Below, piece after piece: positions 26,863 to 35,724 of a stretch of 64,000 bases of DNA (position 1 is its first letter; each line of letters begins with the position of its first letter). The notes under the pieces were generated by a model, which saw nothing but the letters and a program-made list of their open reading frames with translations, was not told the DNA's origin and searched no databases. The translations under genes were made by a program, and so were the position numbers. Source of the DNA: Prescottella agglutinans (GTDB lineage: Bacteria; Actinomycetota; Actinomycetes; Mycobacteriales; Mycobacteriaceae); the NCBI RefSeq assembly GCF_004011865.1, contig NZ_RKLP01000014.1, forward strand, positions 78,448-142,447, written 5' to 3'.

Positions 26863-28848
26863 TCAGCGGCGCGCGAACTCACCGGCGTCGGCCCACCGGC
26901 GCCGCTCCTCGGCGAACGCGACCGCCTGCTTCGCCCGGAACGCCTCAATCGAGGTCGCGTTGTCGTCGAGGAACCGCTCGTGCTCGGCCAACGAGAAGCT
27001 ACCGTCGGCGATCTCGATTCCGCCGGAACCGCGTCCCGCCGCCAGATCGGACCGCAGGTCGAGCAGTTCGTCGGGCTCTACCGGGTACCACGAGATCCGG
27101 TCGAAGAAGCGCAACAGCCACGGGGTGCCTCCCTCGAACGGCCCCGACGACTGCGGGTGCCGGTGGTTCCACACCTGCGTGGTGCGGCCGACGAACTGGT
27201 AGCCGCCCGGACCCTCCATGCCGTAGATGCACAGGTAGGCGCCGCCGATACCCACCGCGTTCTCCGGCGTCCAGGTGCGGGCCGGGTTGTACTTGGTGGT
27301 GATCAGGCGGTGCCGCGGATCGAGCGGGGTCGCGACCGGAGCACCCAGGTACACGTCGCCCAACCCGAGCACCAGGTAGTCGGCTCCGAACACGGTGTCG
27401 AACACGTCGTTCACCGAGTCGAGGCCGTTCATGCGGCGGATGAACTCGATGTTCCACGGGCACCACGGCGCATCGGCGCGGACGCCGTGCATGTACCGCG
27501 CGATGGCCTCGCGGGTCGCCGGGTCGTCCCACGACAGCGGCATCCGCACCGCCCGACTCGGGACCACCAACTCGTTGGCCGCCGGGATCTGCTCCTCGGC
27601 CTCCGCCAGCAGGCCGAGCAGCGTCGGGACCGGCAGCACGTCGGGGTCGACGCGTACCTGCAGCGATCGGATCCCCGGGGTCAGGTCGAGCAGGCCCGCG
27701 GGCCGCTCCGACTCGAGCCGCTGGTGCAGCGCGTGCACGCGCGCCCGGAGCGCCAGGTCGAGCGTCATGTCGCCGTATTCGACGAGCACGTTGTCGTCGC
27801 CCGAGCGGCGATACGTGACGGCAGTGTCCCCGTCGCGGCGGGCGAGCACGCCGTCGTCGCGGTCGCCGCCGGCCGAGAGCACCGCGGGCAGGCCCGCACG
27901 GCGCCCGAGTCCGAGGTCCCGCCGCGACGCCGCCCGGTCGGACCGGACCGGCACGAATCGCACCGTGTTGCCGGGCGCGAGCTGACCGAGCTTCCACCGG
28001 TCGGCGGCGACCACCGTGACGGGGCAGACGAATCCGCCGAGGCTGGGCCCATCGGGGCCGAGCAGGATCGGGGTGTCGCCGGTGAAGTCCAGCGCACCGA
28101 TCGAGTACGCGTTGTCGTGGATGTTCGACGGGTGCAGGCCCGCCTCGCCGCCGTCGGGACGCGCCCAGTCGGGCTGCGGGCCGATCAGCCGTACCCCGGT
28201 GCGGTCGGAGTTGAAGTGCACCTCGTAGTCGGTGCGGTACAGCCTGTCGATGTCGGCGCGGGTGAAGAACTCCGGGGCCCCGTGCGGCCCCTCGGTCACC
28301 GCGATCTCCCAGCGCCGCGACAGCGCGGGCACCGACTCGGCCGGGACCGCCGCCCGCGGGGACGCCGGCGCACCGCCGAGCGCCAGCACGTCGCCCTCGC
28401 GGAGCGTCCGGCCGTCGAGCCCGCCGAACCGGCCCAGCGTGAACGTCGAAGCGCTGCCGAGGAACTCGGGGACGTCGAGGCCGCCGGCGATCAGCACGTA
28501 GATGCGGAGCCCGGGACCGGCGACGGCGCCGACGTCGAGCACTCCCCCGGCCGGCACCAGCACCGGCCGCCACTGCGGGACGACGGTGCCGTCGACGGTC
28601 ACGGTGGTCGGCGCGCCCGTCACGCACACGTGGGTGGGATCGTCGAAGCGGAGCGCGGGCCCGGCCATGACCGCCTCGAATCCCGCTGCGCCCTCCGGGT
28701 TCCCGACGGCGACGTTGCCGAGACGGAACGACAGATCGTCCATCGGCCCCGACGGCGGCACCCCGATCTGCCAGTAGCCGGTCCGGCCCGGGTAGTCCTG
28801 GACGGTGGTGCCCATACCGGGACGCAGCACCGTGCACTTCGCGGTCAC
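26863..28848 (-). CDS. urea/guanidine-carboxylase-type carboxyltransferase lacking biotin domains
   Basis: A 661-residue protein. Residues 1-320 form an AHS2/KipA-like domain ([37 protein letters not shown]). Residues about 350-600 form an AHS1/KipI-like domain ([44 protein letters not shown]). This is the carboxyltransferase part of urea (or guanidine) carboxylase. The N-terminal biotin-carboxylase domain and the C-terminal biotinyl (AMKM) domain are absent. The GTG start overlaps the stop of the upstream DUF1989 gene (GTGA). Such a protein would need a biotin carboxylase partner from elsewhere, or might act on another substrate (5-oxoproline-like). A PxpBC-type role is an alternative. Confidence 0.8.
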   Translation of the reverse strand: MTAKCTVLRPGMGTTVQDYPGRTGYWQIGVPPSGPMDDLSFRLGNVAVGNPEGAAGFEAVMAGPALRFDDPTHVCVTGAPTTVTVDGTVVPQWRPVLVPAGGVLDVGAVAGPGLRIYVLIAGGLDVPEFLGSASTFTLGRFGGLDGRTLREGDVLALGGAPASPRAAVPAESVPALSRRWEIAVTEGPHGAPEFFTRADIDRLYRTDYEVHFNSDRTGVRLIGPQPDWARPDGGEAGLHPSNIHDNAYSIGALDFTGDTPILLGPDGPSLGGFVCPVTVVAADRWKLGQLAPGNTVRFVPVRSDRAASRRDLGLGRRAGLPAVLSAGGDRDDGVLARRDGDTAVTYRRSGDDNVLVEYGDMTLDLALRARVHALHQRLESERPAGLLDLTPGIRSLQVRVDPDVLPVPTLLGLLAEAEEQIPAANELVVPSRAVRMPLSWDDPATREAIARYMHGVRADAPWCPWNIEFIRRMNGLDSVNDVFDTVFGADYLVLGLGDVYLGAPVATPLDPRHRLITTKYNPARTWTPENAVGIGGAYLCIYGMEGPGGYQFVGRTTQVWNHRHPQSSGPFEGGTPWLLRFFDRISWYPVEPDELLDLRSDLAAGRGSGGIEIADGSFSLAEHERFLDDNATSIEAFRAKQAVAFAEERRRWADAGEFARR

Positions 28849-29507
28849 GGCCGCACCTCCTGCGGTCGGGTGACGATCATGCGGACGGCGGTGGGGTCGA
28901 AGCCGTTGCACGGGTTGTTGATCTGCGGGCAGTTCGACACCAGCACCAGCGCGTCGACGTCGGCGCGCAGTGCCAGTCGCTTGCCCGGGGCGGACAGACC
29001 GTCGACGATGCCGAGCGCGCCGTCCGGGTCGACGGGGACGTTCATGAAGAAGTTGATGTTGGACACCAGGTCGCGCTTGCCGAGGCCCCAGCGGGCGCCC
29101 TCGATCAGGAAGTTCTCGACGCAGGCGTGCTGGTGCTTGGTGTGGTGCCCGTAGCGCAGCGTGTTCGACTCCTGCGAGCACGCACCGCCGACCGTGTCGT
29201 GGTTGCCGACCTCGTCGGCCACGATCGTCATGAGCGGGCTTGCGTCGTCGGCGCGCAGCACGCTGCCGGTGGTGAGGAACAGGTTGCGCTGCCCGACGAC
29301 GGTGGCGGCGGCCGAGTAGCGCCGGGAGTGATCCCCGGCCGCGTAGATCAGCGTGTCGACGGCCTGGTTGCCGTGCAGGTCGACGATGGTCAGGACGTCG
29401 CCGGCGGCGACGACGGCGGACCAGGGGCCGCGCGGGGCGACGGTCTCGTCGAGGACGATCGCGCCCGGGACGAGGGCCAGGTCGGCGGCGGGGAGCAGGG
29501 TGGTCAT
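28845..29507 (-). CDS. DUF1989 urea-carboxylase-associated protein (CgdA/B-like)
   Basis: A 220-residue protein of the DUF1989 family, called urea-carboxylase-associated protein or, in Pseudomonas, carboxyguanidine deiminase subunit. The family block [16 protein letters not shown] appears near residue 42. The later [19 protein letters not shown] and [16 protein letters not shown] carry the conserved Cys/His residues proposed to bind metal. The ATG overlaps the stop of the preceding gene and the stop overlaps the next start, so three genes are translationally coupled. Substrate here is inferred from the family only. Confidence 0.85.
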   Translation of the reverse strand: MTTLLPAADLALVPGAIVLDETVAPRGPWSAVVAAGDVLTIVDLHGNQAVDTLIYAAGDHSRRYSAAATVVGQRNLFLTTGSVLRADDASPLMTIVADEVGNHDTVGGACSQESNTLRYGHHTKHQHACVENFLIEGARWGLGKRDLVSNINFFMNVPVDPDGALGIVDGLSAPGKRLALRADVDALVLVSNCPQINNPCNGFDPTAVRMIVTRPQEVRP

Positions 29508-30385
29508 CGTGCGTCCTTTCCGGCGTGCGGTGCGGCGCCGTGCAGTGCGGCCCAGGCGTCCTCGGTGTTGAGGACGGCACGCCGGTACTCGGGGTCGTCG
29601 TTCGGGAGGGTGTCGAGTTCGTCGGGCGCGGACCAGGCGAGGAGCTCGAGCGGCGTGGTCGCGAAGTCCGGCGCGGGATCGAGGGGGTGCGCGGTGTTGG
29701 CGACCAGCACGATCACGGGCAGGTGCACCAGCAGATCGACGTGAACCCCGGGGCCAGCCGTTCCGGTGCCGGCGAGGGCGCCGTCCGGCGCCACCCGCAC
29801 TCCGTGGAAGAACGACAGCGACGGCGGCAGGTCCCGCGGCCCCAGATCGTGCTTGGCCGCGGCGACCGTGAACAGTTCACGCCCGGCCGGCGACGCCGAG
29901 TGCAGTGCCCCGGCGCCGTACTTGGCCAGGTTCGCGGCCGCGCTCGTGGTTCCGCACAGCGCGTCGTGGTGACGGGAGGTGTCGGCGACGACGGTGGCGA
30001 GCACGCGGCCCGCGTCGGAGAGCAGCGGGTGCCCGGACCCGAGGTAGGCCTGCCACGGGACCTTGACCGTGTCGGCCGCGTTGATTCGCTCCCAGGGGGC
30101 GTCGGCGCGGAAGAGCAGCAGGTGGGCGCACGCGTTGCCGTCCAGGTCGCGGAGCCGCAGGCGGGTGCCGCGGGCGAGCACCTTCGAGGTGTAGCGCCCG
30201 CCGGGGACCGTCTCCGCCCACACGAGACGCTCTGCGGCGACCCCCTCGGGCGGGGCCGGCCAGGCCGTGGCGGGCACGACCGGCATCGCGTCCGTGCTCG
30301 CCCCGGCCTGGGCACGGGCGTGCGCGCGGGCGGTGGCGGTGGTGGACGTGTCGTTCGGGATCTCGACGAGGTCGGGGGTGGTCAC
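29504..30385 (-). CDS. DUF1989 urea-carboxylase-associated protein, second subunit
   Basis: A 293-residue DUF1989 paralogue of the next gene. After about 50 residues of low-complexity N-terminus comes the family core: [18 protein letters not shown], then [21 protein letters not shown] with the conserved Cys, and [17 protein letters not shown]. In pseudomonads the two subunits form CgdAB, which converts carboxyguanidine to allophanate; the equivalent here is inference. GTG 30385 begins one base after the stop of the permease gene, so they are cotranscribed. Confidence 0.82.
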   Translation of the reverse strand: MTTPDLVEIPNDTSTTATARAHARAQAGASTDAMPVVPATAWPAPPEGVAAERLVWAETVPGGRYTSKVLARGTRLRLRDLDGNACAHLLLFRADAPWERINAADTVKVPWQAYLGSGHPLLSDAGRVLATVVADTSRHHDALCGTTSAAANLAKYGAGALHSASPAGRELFTVAAAKHDLGPRDLPPSLSFFHGVRVAPDGALAGTGTAGPGVHVDLLVHLPVIVLVANTAHPLDPAPDFATTPLELLAWSAPDELDTLPNDDPEYRRAVLNTEDAWAALHGAAPHAGKDAR

Positions 30386-30386
30386 T

Positions 30387-31910
30387 TCAGGCTCCAATCG
30401 TGGCGTGGTTCGGCAGGCGCTCGGCGCGGGACGAGTAGCAGGCGGCGCCGGCCAGCACCACGGCGAGCACGGCCAGCGGGGCGGCCCACTGCAGGATCGG
30501 GTATTCCCCTGTGGGGTTGAAGATCTCGGCGCGCGGCCAGGACAGGTTGACGACCATGACGGCTCCGTAGGCGACGGCCGCGACGTTGACGGGAATCGCG
30601 AACACGCCCAGGGAGAAGAGCTTTCGGCCGTCGGCATCCACCTCCGGCCCACCCGGCGGACGACCGGACAGGCGGCGCACCAGCAGCGGCACGGTCACCA
30701 TCAGGTAGGCGAGGTAGATCAGCACGATGCACACGCTCGAGAGCGTCGTGAAGATGGCCGCGTTGCCCACGTTGACCGCGAGGACGGCGATGCACAGCAG
30801 CCCGATCAGCACGCTCGGCGCGATGGGCGTGCCGGTGCGGCGATTCACCTTCGACAGCACCTCGCTCGCGGGCAGGCGACCGTCGCGGGCCATCGAGAAC
30901 ACGAGTCGGGACGCGGCGGTCTGGATCGCGAGCGTGCAGACGAACACCGCGATCGCGACGTCGACCAGGAGCACGGTCCCCCACGGCGAACTGAGGATCG
31001 AGGTCAGCACGTACGGCAGGCCCTCGGCGGCCAGGCGCCCGTCTGTGAGGCTCGGGGCGGCCATCAGGGCGCCGACGATCATGAGGCCACCGCCCAGCGC
31101 CGAGACCGACAGCGCGAGACGGATCGTGCGCGGCGCGACCCGGCGCGGGTTGTGCGTCTCCTCGGCCAGTTCACCCGCCGAGCCGAACCCCACCATGACG
31201 TAAGCGGCCATCAGGCCCGACACGATCCAGGCCCAGATGTACCCGGGCTGCGAGCCGGCGACGCCGGTGTCGAAGACGACCTCGGGACCCCGCCGCGCGT
31301 GGGTGAGGAACATGCCGATCACCGCGACGACGCCGACGATCTCGCAGGTCACGCCGATGCTGTTGATGCGCGACATCCAGTTCACGCCGATGCAATTGAT
31401 GGTGGTGGTCGCGACCAGCAGTACCGACCCGAGCAGGACCGCGTTGGCCGCGCCGCTGGGCGAGGTGAGTGCGGAATCGTCGCCGATCACCTGGCACCCG
31501 CTCCAGATCGACGGCAGCACCACCTGGAGTGCGATCGCCGCGGCGGCCGCGGTCACGACCTGCGCGATGATCATGAACCAGCCCGCGAACCAGCCGACGA
31601 TCTCCCCGCCCAGGCGCCGCGACCACTGGTAGATCGCGCCGGAGATCGGATAGCGGGCCGCCAGTTCCGCGAAGCACAGCGCGACCATGAACTGCCCGAG
31701 GAAGACCACGGGCCACGTCCAGAAGAAGGCCGGGCCCGCGAAACCGAAACCCAGACCGAACAATTGGAAGATCGTGGTGAGGATCGAGACGAACGAGAAG
31801 CCGGCCGCGAACGACCCGAACTTCCCGAGGGAACGATGCAACTGCTGTTCGTAGCCGAACTCGGCCAGGTCACCCCGGTCGTTCGACGCCGTCGTCACGG
31901 TGGCCGTCAT
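30387..31910 (-). CDS. APC family amino acid/amine permease
   Basis: A 507-residue permease with about 12 predicted membrane segments. The APC-type start contains FGSFAAGFSFVSILTTIFQLF, and later segments include ISGAIYQWSRRLGGEIVGWFAGW, typical of amino-acid permeases. The first membrane helix carries the gate-like GF.F motif. ATG 31910 follows an AGGAGG ribosome site. It is the first gene of the leftward operon with two DUF1989 proteins and the carboxyltransferase, so it probably imports the nitrogen-rich substrate of the pathway. Confidence 0.9.
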   Translation of the reverse strand: MTATVTTASNDRGDLAEFGYEQQLHRSLGKFGSFAAGFSFVSILTTIFQLFGLGFGFAGPAFFWTWPVVFLGQFMVALCFAELAARYPISGAIYQWSRRLGGEIVGWFAGWFMIIAQVVTAAAAAIALQVVLPSIWSGCQVIGDDSALTSPSGAANAVLLGSVLLVATTTINCIGVNWMSRINSIGVTCEIVGVVAVIGMFLTHARRGPEVVFDTGVAGSQPGYIWAWIVSGLMAAYVMVGFGSAGELAEETHNPRRVAPRTIRLALSVSALGGGLMIVGALMAAPSLTDGRLAAEGLPYVLTSILSSPWGTVLLVDVAIAVFVCTLAIQTAASRLVFSMARDGRLPASEVLSKVNRRTGTPIAPSVLIGLLCIAVLAVNVGNAAIFTTLSSVCIVLIYLAYLMVTVPLLVRRLSGRPPGGPEVDADGRKLFSLGVFAIPVNVAAVAYGAVMVVNLSWPRAEIFNPTGEYPILQWAAPLAVLAVVLAGAACYSSRAERLPNHATIGA

Positions 31911-31929
31911 GAAGCCTCCTGCGGGAGAT

Positions 31930-31996
31930 GGAGATCGTCACCTCCCCGGGGAAATCCCGGGGCACTGGTATCTGTCGCTCGATAGTTTTCCGAGCG
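31930..31996 (-). other. structured leader of the permease operon
   Basis: In the leftward transcript three hairpins precede the permease start codon: CGCTCG-N9-CGAGCG (31976-31996), CCCCGGG-N5-CCCGGGG (31944-31962) and GGAGGT-GACG-ATCTCC (31930-31945). The last two share two bases and cannot both form fully, as in an attenuator. I could not match guanidine-I or guanidine-II riboswitch consensus, so this is only a candidate regulatory leader. Confidence 0.4.
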
Positions 31997-32070
31997 GAAC
32001 GACACGTCCGATGTCGCGCAGGTTGCGATCGTGGGTCCAGACCGGCCGTTCCTGTTGCCTGGGCATGTCC

Positions 32071-32092
32071 CCGGTTACACGCAGGTGACCGG
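32071..32092. promoter_or_regulatory. candidate TetR operator in the divergent promoter
   Basis: CCGGTTAC and GTGACCGG, separated by 6 bp, are inverted repeats matching at 7 of 8 positions. The dyad lies 61 bp before the TetR start and between it and the divergent permease operon, so the TetR protein could repress both. Confidence 0.5.
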
Positions 32093-32152
32093 CCGCTCAC
32101 ATCCCCTGGTGGAGCGAATGGCGCTGCGGCGCTTTCCTGTAAGGATGGAGTC

Positions 32153-32851
32153 ATGACGACGACGGGTTCCGGTCGACCACGGCTGTCCACACGCAAGCGA
32201 CCGGGCGCGACCCCACGCGACGAGATCCTCGACGCCGCGGCCGAGCTGTTCACGACCCGCGGATTCACCGGCACCTCCACCCGGATGATCGCCGACGCCG
32301 TCGGGATCCGGCAGGCGTCGATGTACCACCACTTCGACACCAAGGACGACATCCTCGCGGCGCTGCTGCTCGGCACGGTCACGGCACCCGTCGACTGCGC
32401 CGAGCGGCTCGTCGAGGCATGCGACGACCCGGTGGTCCGGCTCTGCGCCCTCGTCCTGTTCGACGCCGGCCAACTCGCGGACTCCCGATGGAATCTCGGC
32501 GCCCTGTACCTGCTGCCCGAGGTCACCACCGAACGCTTCGCCGAGTTCCGGGCACTGCGCGACGACCTCATGGCCCGCTACTCCGCGTTCGCGCGGGACG
32601 CGCGGGAGGCGATCGGCGGACCCGACTGCGGGCCCGCGACGACCGAACTGCCGTTCCGGCTCGTCGAGTCCACGATCAGTGCCCGGTCGGACGCCACCGC
32701 GCACGGGACGACCTCCGTCCTCACCCCACACACCGTCGCCGCGGCCGCGCTGCGCACGCTCGGCTGGACCGGTCCCACCGATCCGATCGCCACCCGGGCC
32801 GTGGACCTGCTCGACCGGATTGCCGAGAGTTGTCCACAGCCCGCCGAGTGA
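32153..32851 (+). CDS. TetR family regulator of the permease operon
   Basis: A 232-residue repressor. The N-terminal helix-turn-helix covers about residues 22-68: EILDAAAELFTTRGFTGTST, then ADAVGIRQASMYHHFDTKDDIL. The C-terminal helical domain would bind an unidentified small molecule. It is divergent from the permease/DUF1989/carboxyltransferase operon across about 240 bp holding a dyad, so it is its likely regulator. ATG 32153 has GATGGAG nearby. Confidence 0.88.
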   Translation: MTTTGSGRPRLSTRKRPGATPRDEILDAAAELFTTRGFTGTSTRMIADAVGIRQASMYHHFDTKDDILAALLLGTVTAPVDCAERLVEACDDPVVRLCALVLFDAGQLADSRWNLGALYLLPEVTTERFAEFRALRDDLMARYSAFARDAREAIGGPDCGPATTELPFRLVESTISARSDATAHGTTSVLTPHTVAAAALRTLGWTGPTDPIATRAVDLLDRIAESCPQPAE

Positions 32852-32929
32852 CGGGCGCGCAGCCGGCCGCGGGTCGGTTACAGTGTCTTCCGAAATCGGT
32901 CACCCGAATTCGACGACTGGGGGGTCATC

Positions 32930-33259
32930 TTGGACGGATTCTCGGCTGCGCCCGATGAGATTCGCGCGTACGGGAGCGTCGCGGCGGGGGCCGCGGCGCA
33001 CATAGCCGCGACGGAGGGGTTGGACGTCGCCGCCAACGTCGCGGCACTGACACCGGTGTTCGGCGTCATCGGCGCCGACTTCCTCGCGACATACGCCGCG
33101 ACACAGGCGACACACGCCGGATCGGTCGCCGCACTGGCGAACGTCTTCGCCGGCACCGGGTCGGTCGCGCACGCGATCGCCGCCGCGTACGACGCCGCGG
33201 ATCAAGCCACCGCGGCCGTGTTGGGCTCCGCACGAACCGATCTGGGGGACAACGCATGA
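32930..33259 (+). CDS. EspC-like / DUF2580 type VII secretion target
   Basis: A 109-residue Ala-rich helical protein. FSAAPDEIRAYGSVAAGAAAHI matches the start of the DUF2580/EspC family of ESX-associated secreted proteins, as does the later HAIAAAYDAADQATAAVL. The start TTG 32930 follows TGGGGGG; no ATG/GTG is nearby. It is coupled to the next gene by a 4-bp overlap, and the pair looks like an exported heterodimer. No secretion-machine genes are in the window. Confidence 0.6.
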   Translation: MDGFSAAPDEIRAYGSVAAGAAAHIAATEGLDVAANVAALTPVFGVIGADFLATYAATQATHAGSVAALANVFAGTGSVAHAIAAAYDAADQATAAVLGSARTDLGDNA

Positions 33260-34590
33260 CGACGCCCGACACGACCCCTCCGGGCCAGCAGACGGTGCTC
33301 GACCTGCTGCAGGCGTCGCCCGTCGGCCCGGTCCTGGACATGCCGGTCCCCCGCACCCCGATGGAGGCGCTCGAAGCCTCGCCCCTCGGGCCGTTGCTGG
33401 ACACACCGTTCACCGACATCGCAGCGGGCGCACTGCCCCCGCTGCCGGCGCTGCCTCCGCTACCGGCACTGCCGCCGTTGCCCCCGCTTCCCGGGATCGA
33501 TCAGCTGCTTCAGCCGTTGTCCGAGATGGCGAGCGCGTTCGGCACCGGCACGATCGGCGGATTCGATCCGACGGCCATGCTGCAGCAGTCGTCGTCGATC
33601 ATCGACACGGCTCTGTCGATGGGCATCTCGGGGCTGAAGGCCCTCGACGGAGCCTGGGACGGTCAGGCCGCCGCCGCGGCGCAGACGCAGGGACTGCAGA
33701 CGCAGGCCGCCGGCACGCAGCTCAGCGAACGCGGCAACGAGATCGCGACAGTCACCCAGGAAGCGGCCGGGACGGTGGCGCGGGGCAACGCCGAACTCGT
33801 CGCCGTCGCCGAGTCGTTCGTCGCGACGGCCGTCGCCGCCGGGCCGGTCGTCCTCACTCCTCCCGGCCAGACCCTGCTCATCGCCGCGGCCGCCGATCAC
33901 CTGCAGCGCGCACTGTCGGTCGTGGCGAAGACGCGGGCCGAACTGTCCGGTCACCAGGCAGCGATGGCGGCGCTCGGCACCCCCGTCCCGGTACCGCCCG
34001 CCCCGATCCCGGCGCCCGGACTCACCGCCGGGGGCGGTCCGTCCCCGATCTCCGTCGCGGCGTCGCTGCTCGAGGCCGTCGGCAAGCCGCTGATCGATGC
34101 GGCGTCGCCGGACGCGCCCGCGCAGACCTACGCGGCCGGCACCACATCCACCGTGAGCAGTGACTACGCGCTCCGCGGCGCGATGAGCGGCGGCTCTGCC
34201 GCGACAGGTGCCGCCGGTGCCGCGGTCTCCGCGTCGGGCGGCGGGGGTGTCGCCGGCTTCGGCGGGGGCTTCGCGGCGGCGGGTTCGGCCGCGCGCGGGC
34301 CCTCGGCGACGCAACTGTCCGCGGGGGCGACGGCCTCGAGCCCGGGTCAATCAGGCATGGCCGCAACGGGATCGGGAGCCATGACCACCGCGTCCGGTGG
34401 GATGGCCTCTCCCGGGATGATGTCGCCGGCCGCCCGGCACGGCTACGACGACACTGTCGACCGGTCGACGCCGGGATACCTCGTCGGCGCCGCACCGAGC
34501 AACACCGTGGTCGGCGACCTGCCGCTCGTGTCGCCCGCCGTCATCGGGGCGGTCGACCCGGACGATCTCGGCTTCGACGACATACGCTGA
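33256..34590 (+). CDS. Ala/Pro/Gly-rich type VII secretion-associated protein
   Basis: A 444-residue low-complexity protein. The N-terminal 75 residues are Pro/Leu-rich with repeated PPLPALPPLP-type runs. A helical section at about 95-250 contains LKALDGAWDGQAAAA, a WxG-like turn as in ESX substrates. The C-terminal half is disordered Ala/Gly/Ser-rich. It resembles EspE/EspA-type partners in composition, not in precise sequence. It starts inside the last codon of the DUF2580 gene (ATGA), so the two are cotranslated and probably secreted together. Function unknown. Confidence 0.6.
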   Translation: MTTPDTTPPGQQTVLDLLQASPVGPVLDMPVPRTPMEALEASPLGPLLDTPFTDIAAGALPPLPALPPLPALPPLPPLPGIDQLLQPLSEMASAFGTGTIGGFDPTAMLQQSSSIIDTALSMGISGLKALDGAWDGQAAAAAQTQGLQTQAAGTQLSERGNEIATVTQEAAGTVARGNAELVAVAESFVATAVAAGPVVLTPPGQTLLIAAAADHLQRALSVVAKTRAELSGHQAAMAALGTPVPVPPAPIPAPGLTAGGGPSPISVAASLLEAVGKPLIDAASPDAPAQTYAAGTTSTVSSDYALRGAMSGGSAATGAAGAAVSASGGGGVAGFGGGFAAAGSAARGPSATQLSAGATASSPGQSGMAATGSGAMTTASGGMASPGMMSPAARHGYDDTVDRSTPGYLVGAAPSNTVVGDLPLVSPAVIGAVDPDDLGFDDIR

Positions 34591-34613
34591 TCGCCGTTCG
34601 CCTCGGCCGGTCG

Positions 34614-35618
34614 TCAGATCAGGCCGAGGCCCCGCACGGCGTCACGCTCCTGTTCGAGTTCCGCGACCGACAGGTCGATCCGGTGTCGCGAGAACTCGTC
34701 GATGTCGAGGCCCTCGACGATGCGGAAGTCCCCGTCGGCGCACGTGACCGGGAACGAGCTGATCAGCCCGTCCGGGACGCCGTACGACCCGTCGGAGCAC
34801 ACCGCCATCGACACCCAGTCCCCGTCGGCGGTGCCGCGAACCCAGTCGCGCACGTGGTCGATGGCGGCGCTGGCGGCGCTCGCCGCGGAGGACGACCCCC
34901 GGGCCGCAATGATCGCGGTCCCGCGCTGCTGCACGGTGGGAATGAAGTCGTTCTCGATCCACGTCCGGTCGGACACCGCGTCCTCGGCGGGCTTGTTACC
35001 GACGAGCGCGTGCGACAGATCCGGGTACTGGGTTGCGGAGTGGTTGCCCCAGATCGTCATTCGCCGGATGTCGGCGGCGGCCTCGTCGGTCCTGCGTGCG
35101 AGCTGAGCGATCGCGCGGTTGTGGTCGAGGCGGGTGAGCGCCGAGAAACGGGCGCGTGGCACGTCCGGCGCGTTGTTCATCGCGATCAGTGCGTTGGTGT
35201 TGGCGGGGTTGCCCACCACCAGGACCTTGATGTCGCCCGAGGCGCGGTCCTGGATCGCCCGTCCCTGGTCGGTGAAGATCGCACCGTTCGCGGCCAGCAG
35301 ATCCGACCGTTCCATGCCCTGGGTGCGAGGCCGCGCCCCGACGAGCAGTGCAATCTCCGCCCCGTCGAATCCGACGCGGGGGTCGTCGGTGATCTCGATC
35401 CCGTCGAGCAGCGGGAACGCGCCGTCCTCGAGTTCCATCGCGACGCCCTCGGCGTTCCGAACCGCCGCGGGAATCTCCAACAGTCGCAGTCGAACCGGGG
35501 TGTCGGGGCCGAGCATGTCGCCCGCCGCGATCCGGAAGAGCAGACCGTAGGCGATCTGCCCCGATGCCCCCGTGACGGTGACCGTGACCGGTGCGCTACC
35601 GACAGCTGCAGTACTCAT
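34614..35618 (-). CDS. mdh: malate dehydrogenase
   Basis: A 334-residue NAD-dependent enzyme converting malate to oxaloacetate in the citric acid cycle. The nucleotide-binding start [18 protein letters not shown] contains [15 protein letters not shown] and [11 protein letters not shown] hold the catalytic Asp and His. Length and motifs match the actinobacterial type. ATG 35618 follows GAGGAGG. An IR CCACGC-N12-GCGTGG (35649-35672) lies upstream. Confidence 0.97.
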   Translation of the reverse strand: MSTAAVGSAPVTVTVTGASGQIAYGLLFRIAAGDMLGPDTPVRLRLLEIPAAVRNAEGVAMELEDGAFPLLDGIEITDDPRVGFDGAEIALLVGARPRTQGMERSDLLAANGAIFTDQGRAIQDRASGDIKVLVVGNPANTNALIAMNNAPDVPRARFSALTRLDHNRAIAQLARRTDEAAADIRRMTIWGNHSATQYPDLSHALVGNKPAEDAVSDRTWIENDFIPTVQQRGTAIIAARGSSSAASAASAAIDHVRDWVRGTADGDWVSMAVCSDGSYGVPDGLISSFPVTCADGDFRIVEGLDIDEFSRHRIDLSVAELEQERDAVRGLGLI

Positions 35619-35724
35619 ACCGCCTCCTCGCGTCGTAGTCGGCTGCTTCCACGCTAGTCATCAATTGCGTGGCGGGAGAAGGACGTCGGTCACACCCCAC
35701 GACCGTCGCCCGAAGTGCGGTCCG

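Noticed and set aside
31911..32152. Guanidine-I or guanidine-II riboswitch upstream of the permease
   Set aside because: The conserved ykkC sequences and ACGR loops were looked for and not found; only hairpins are present.
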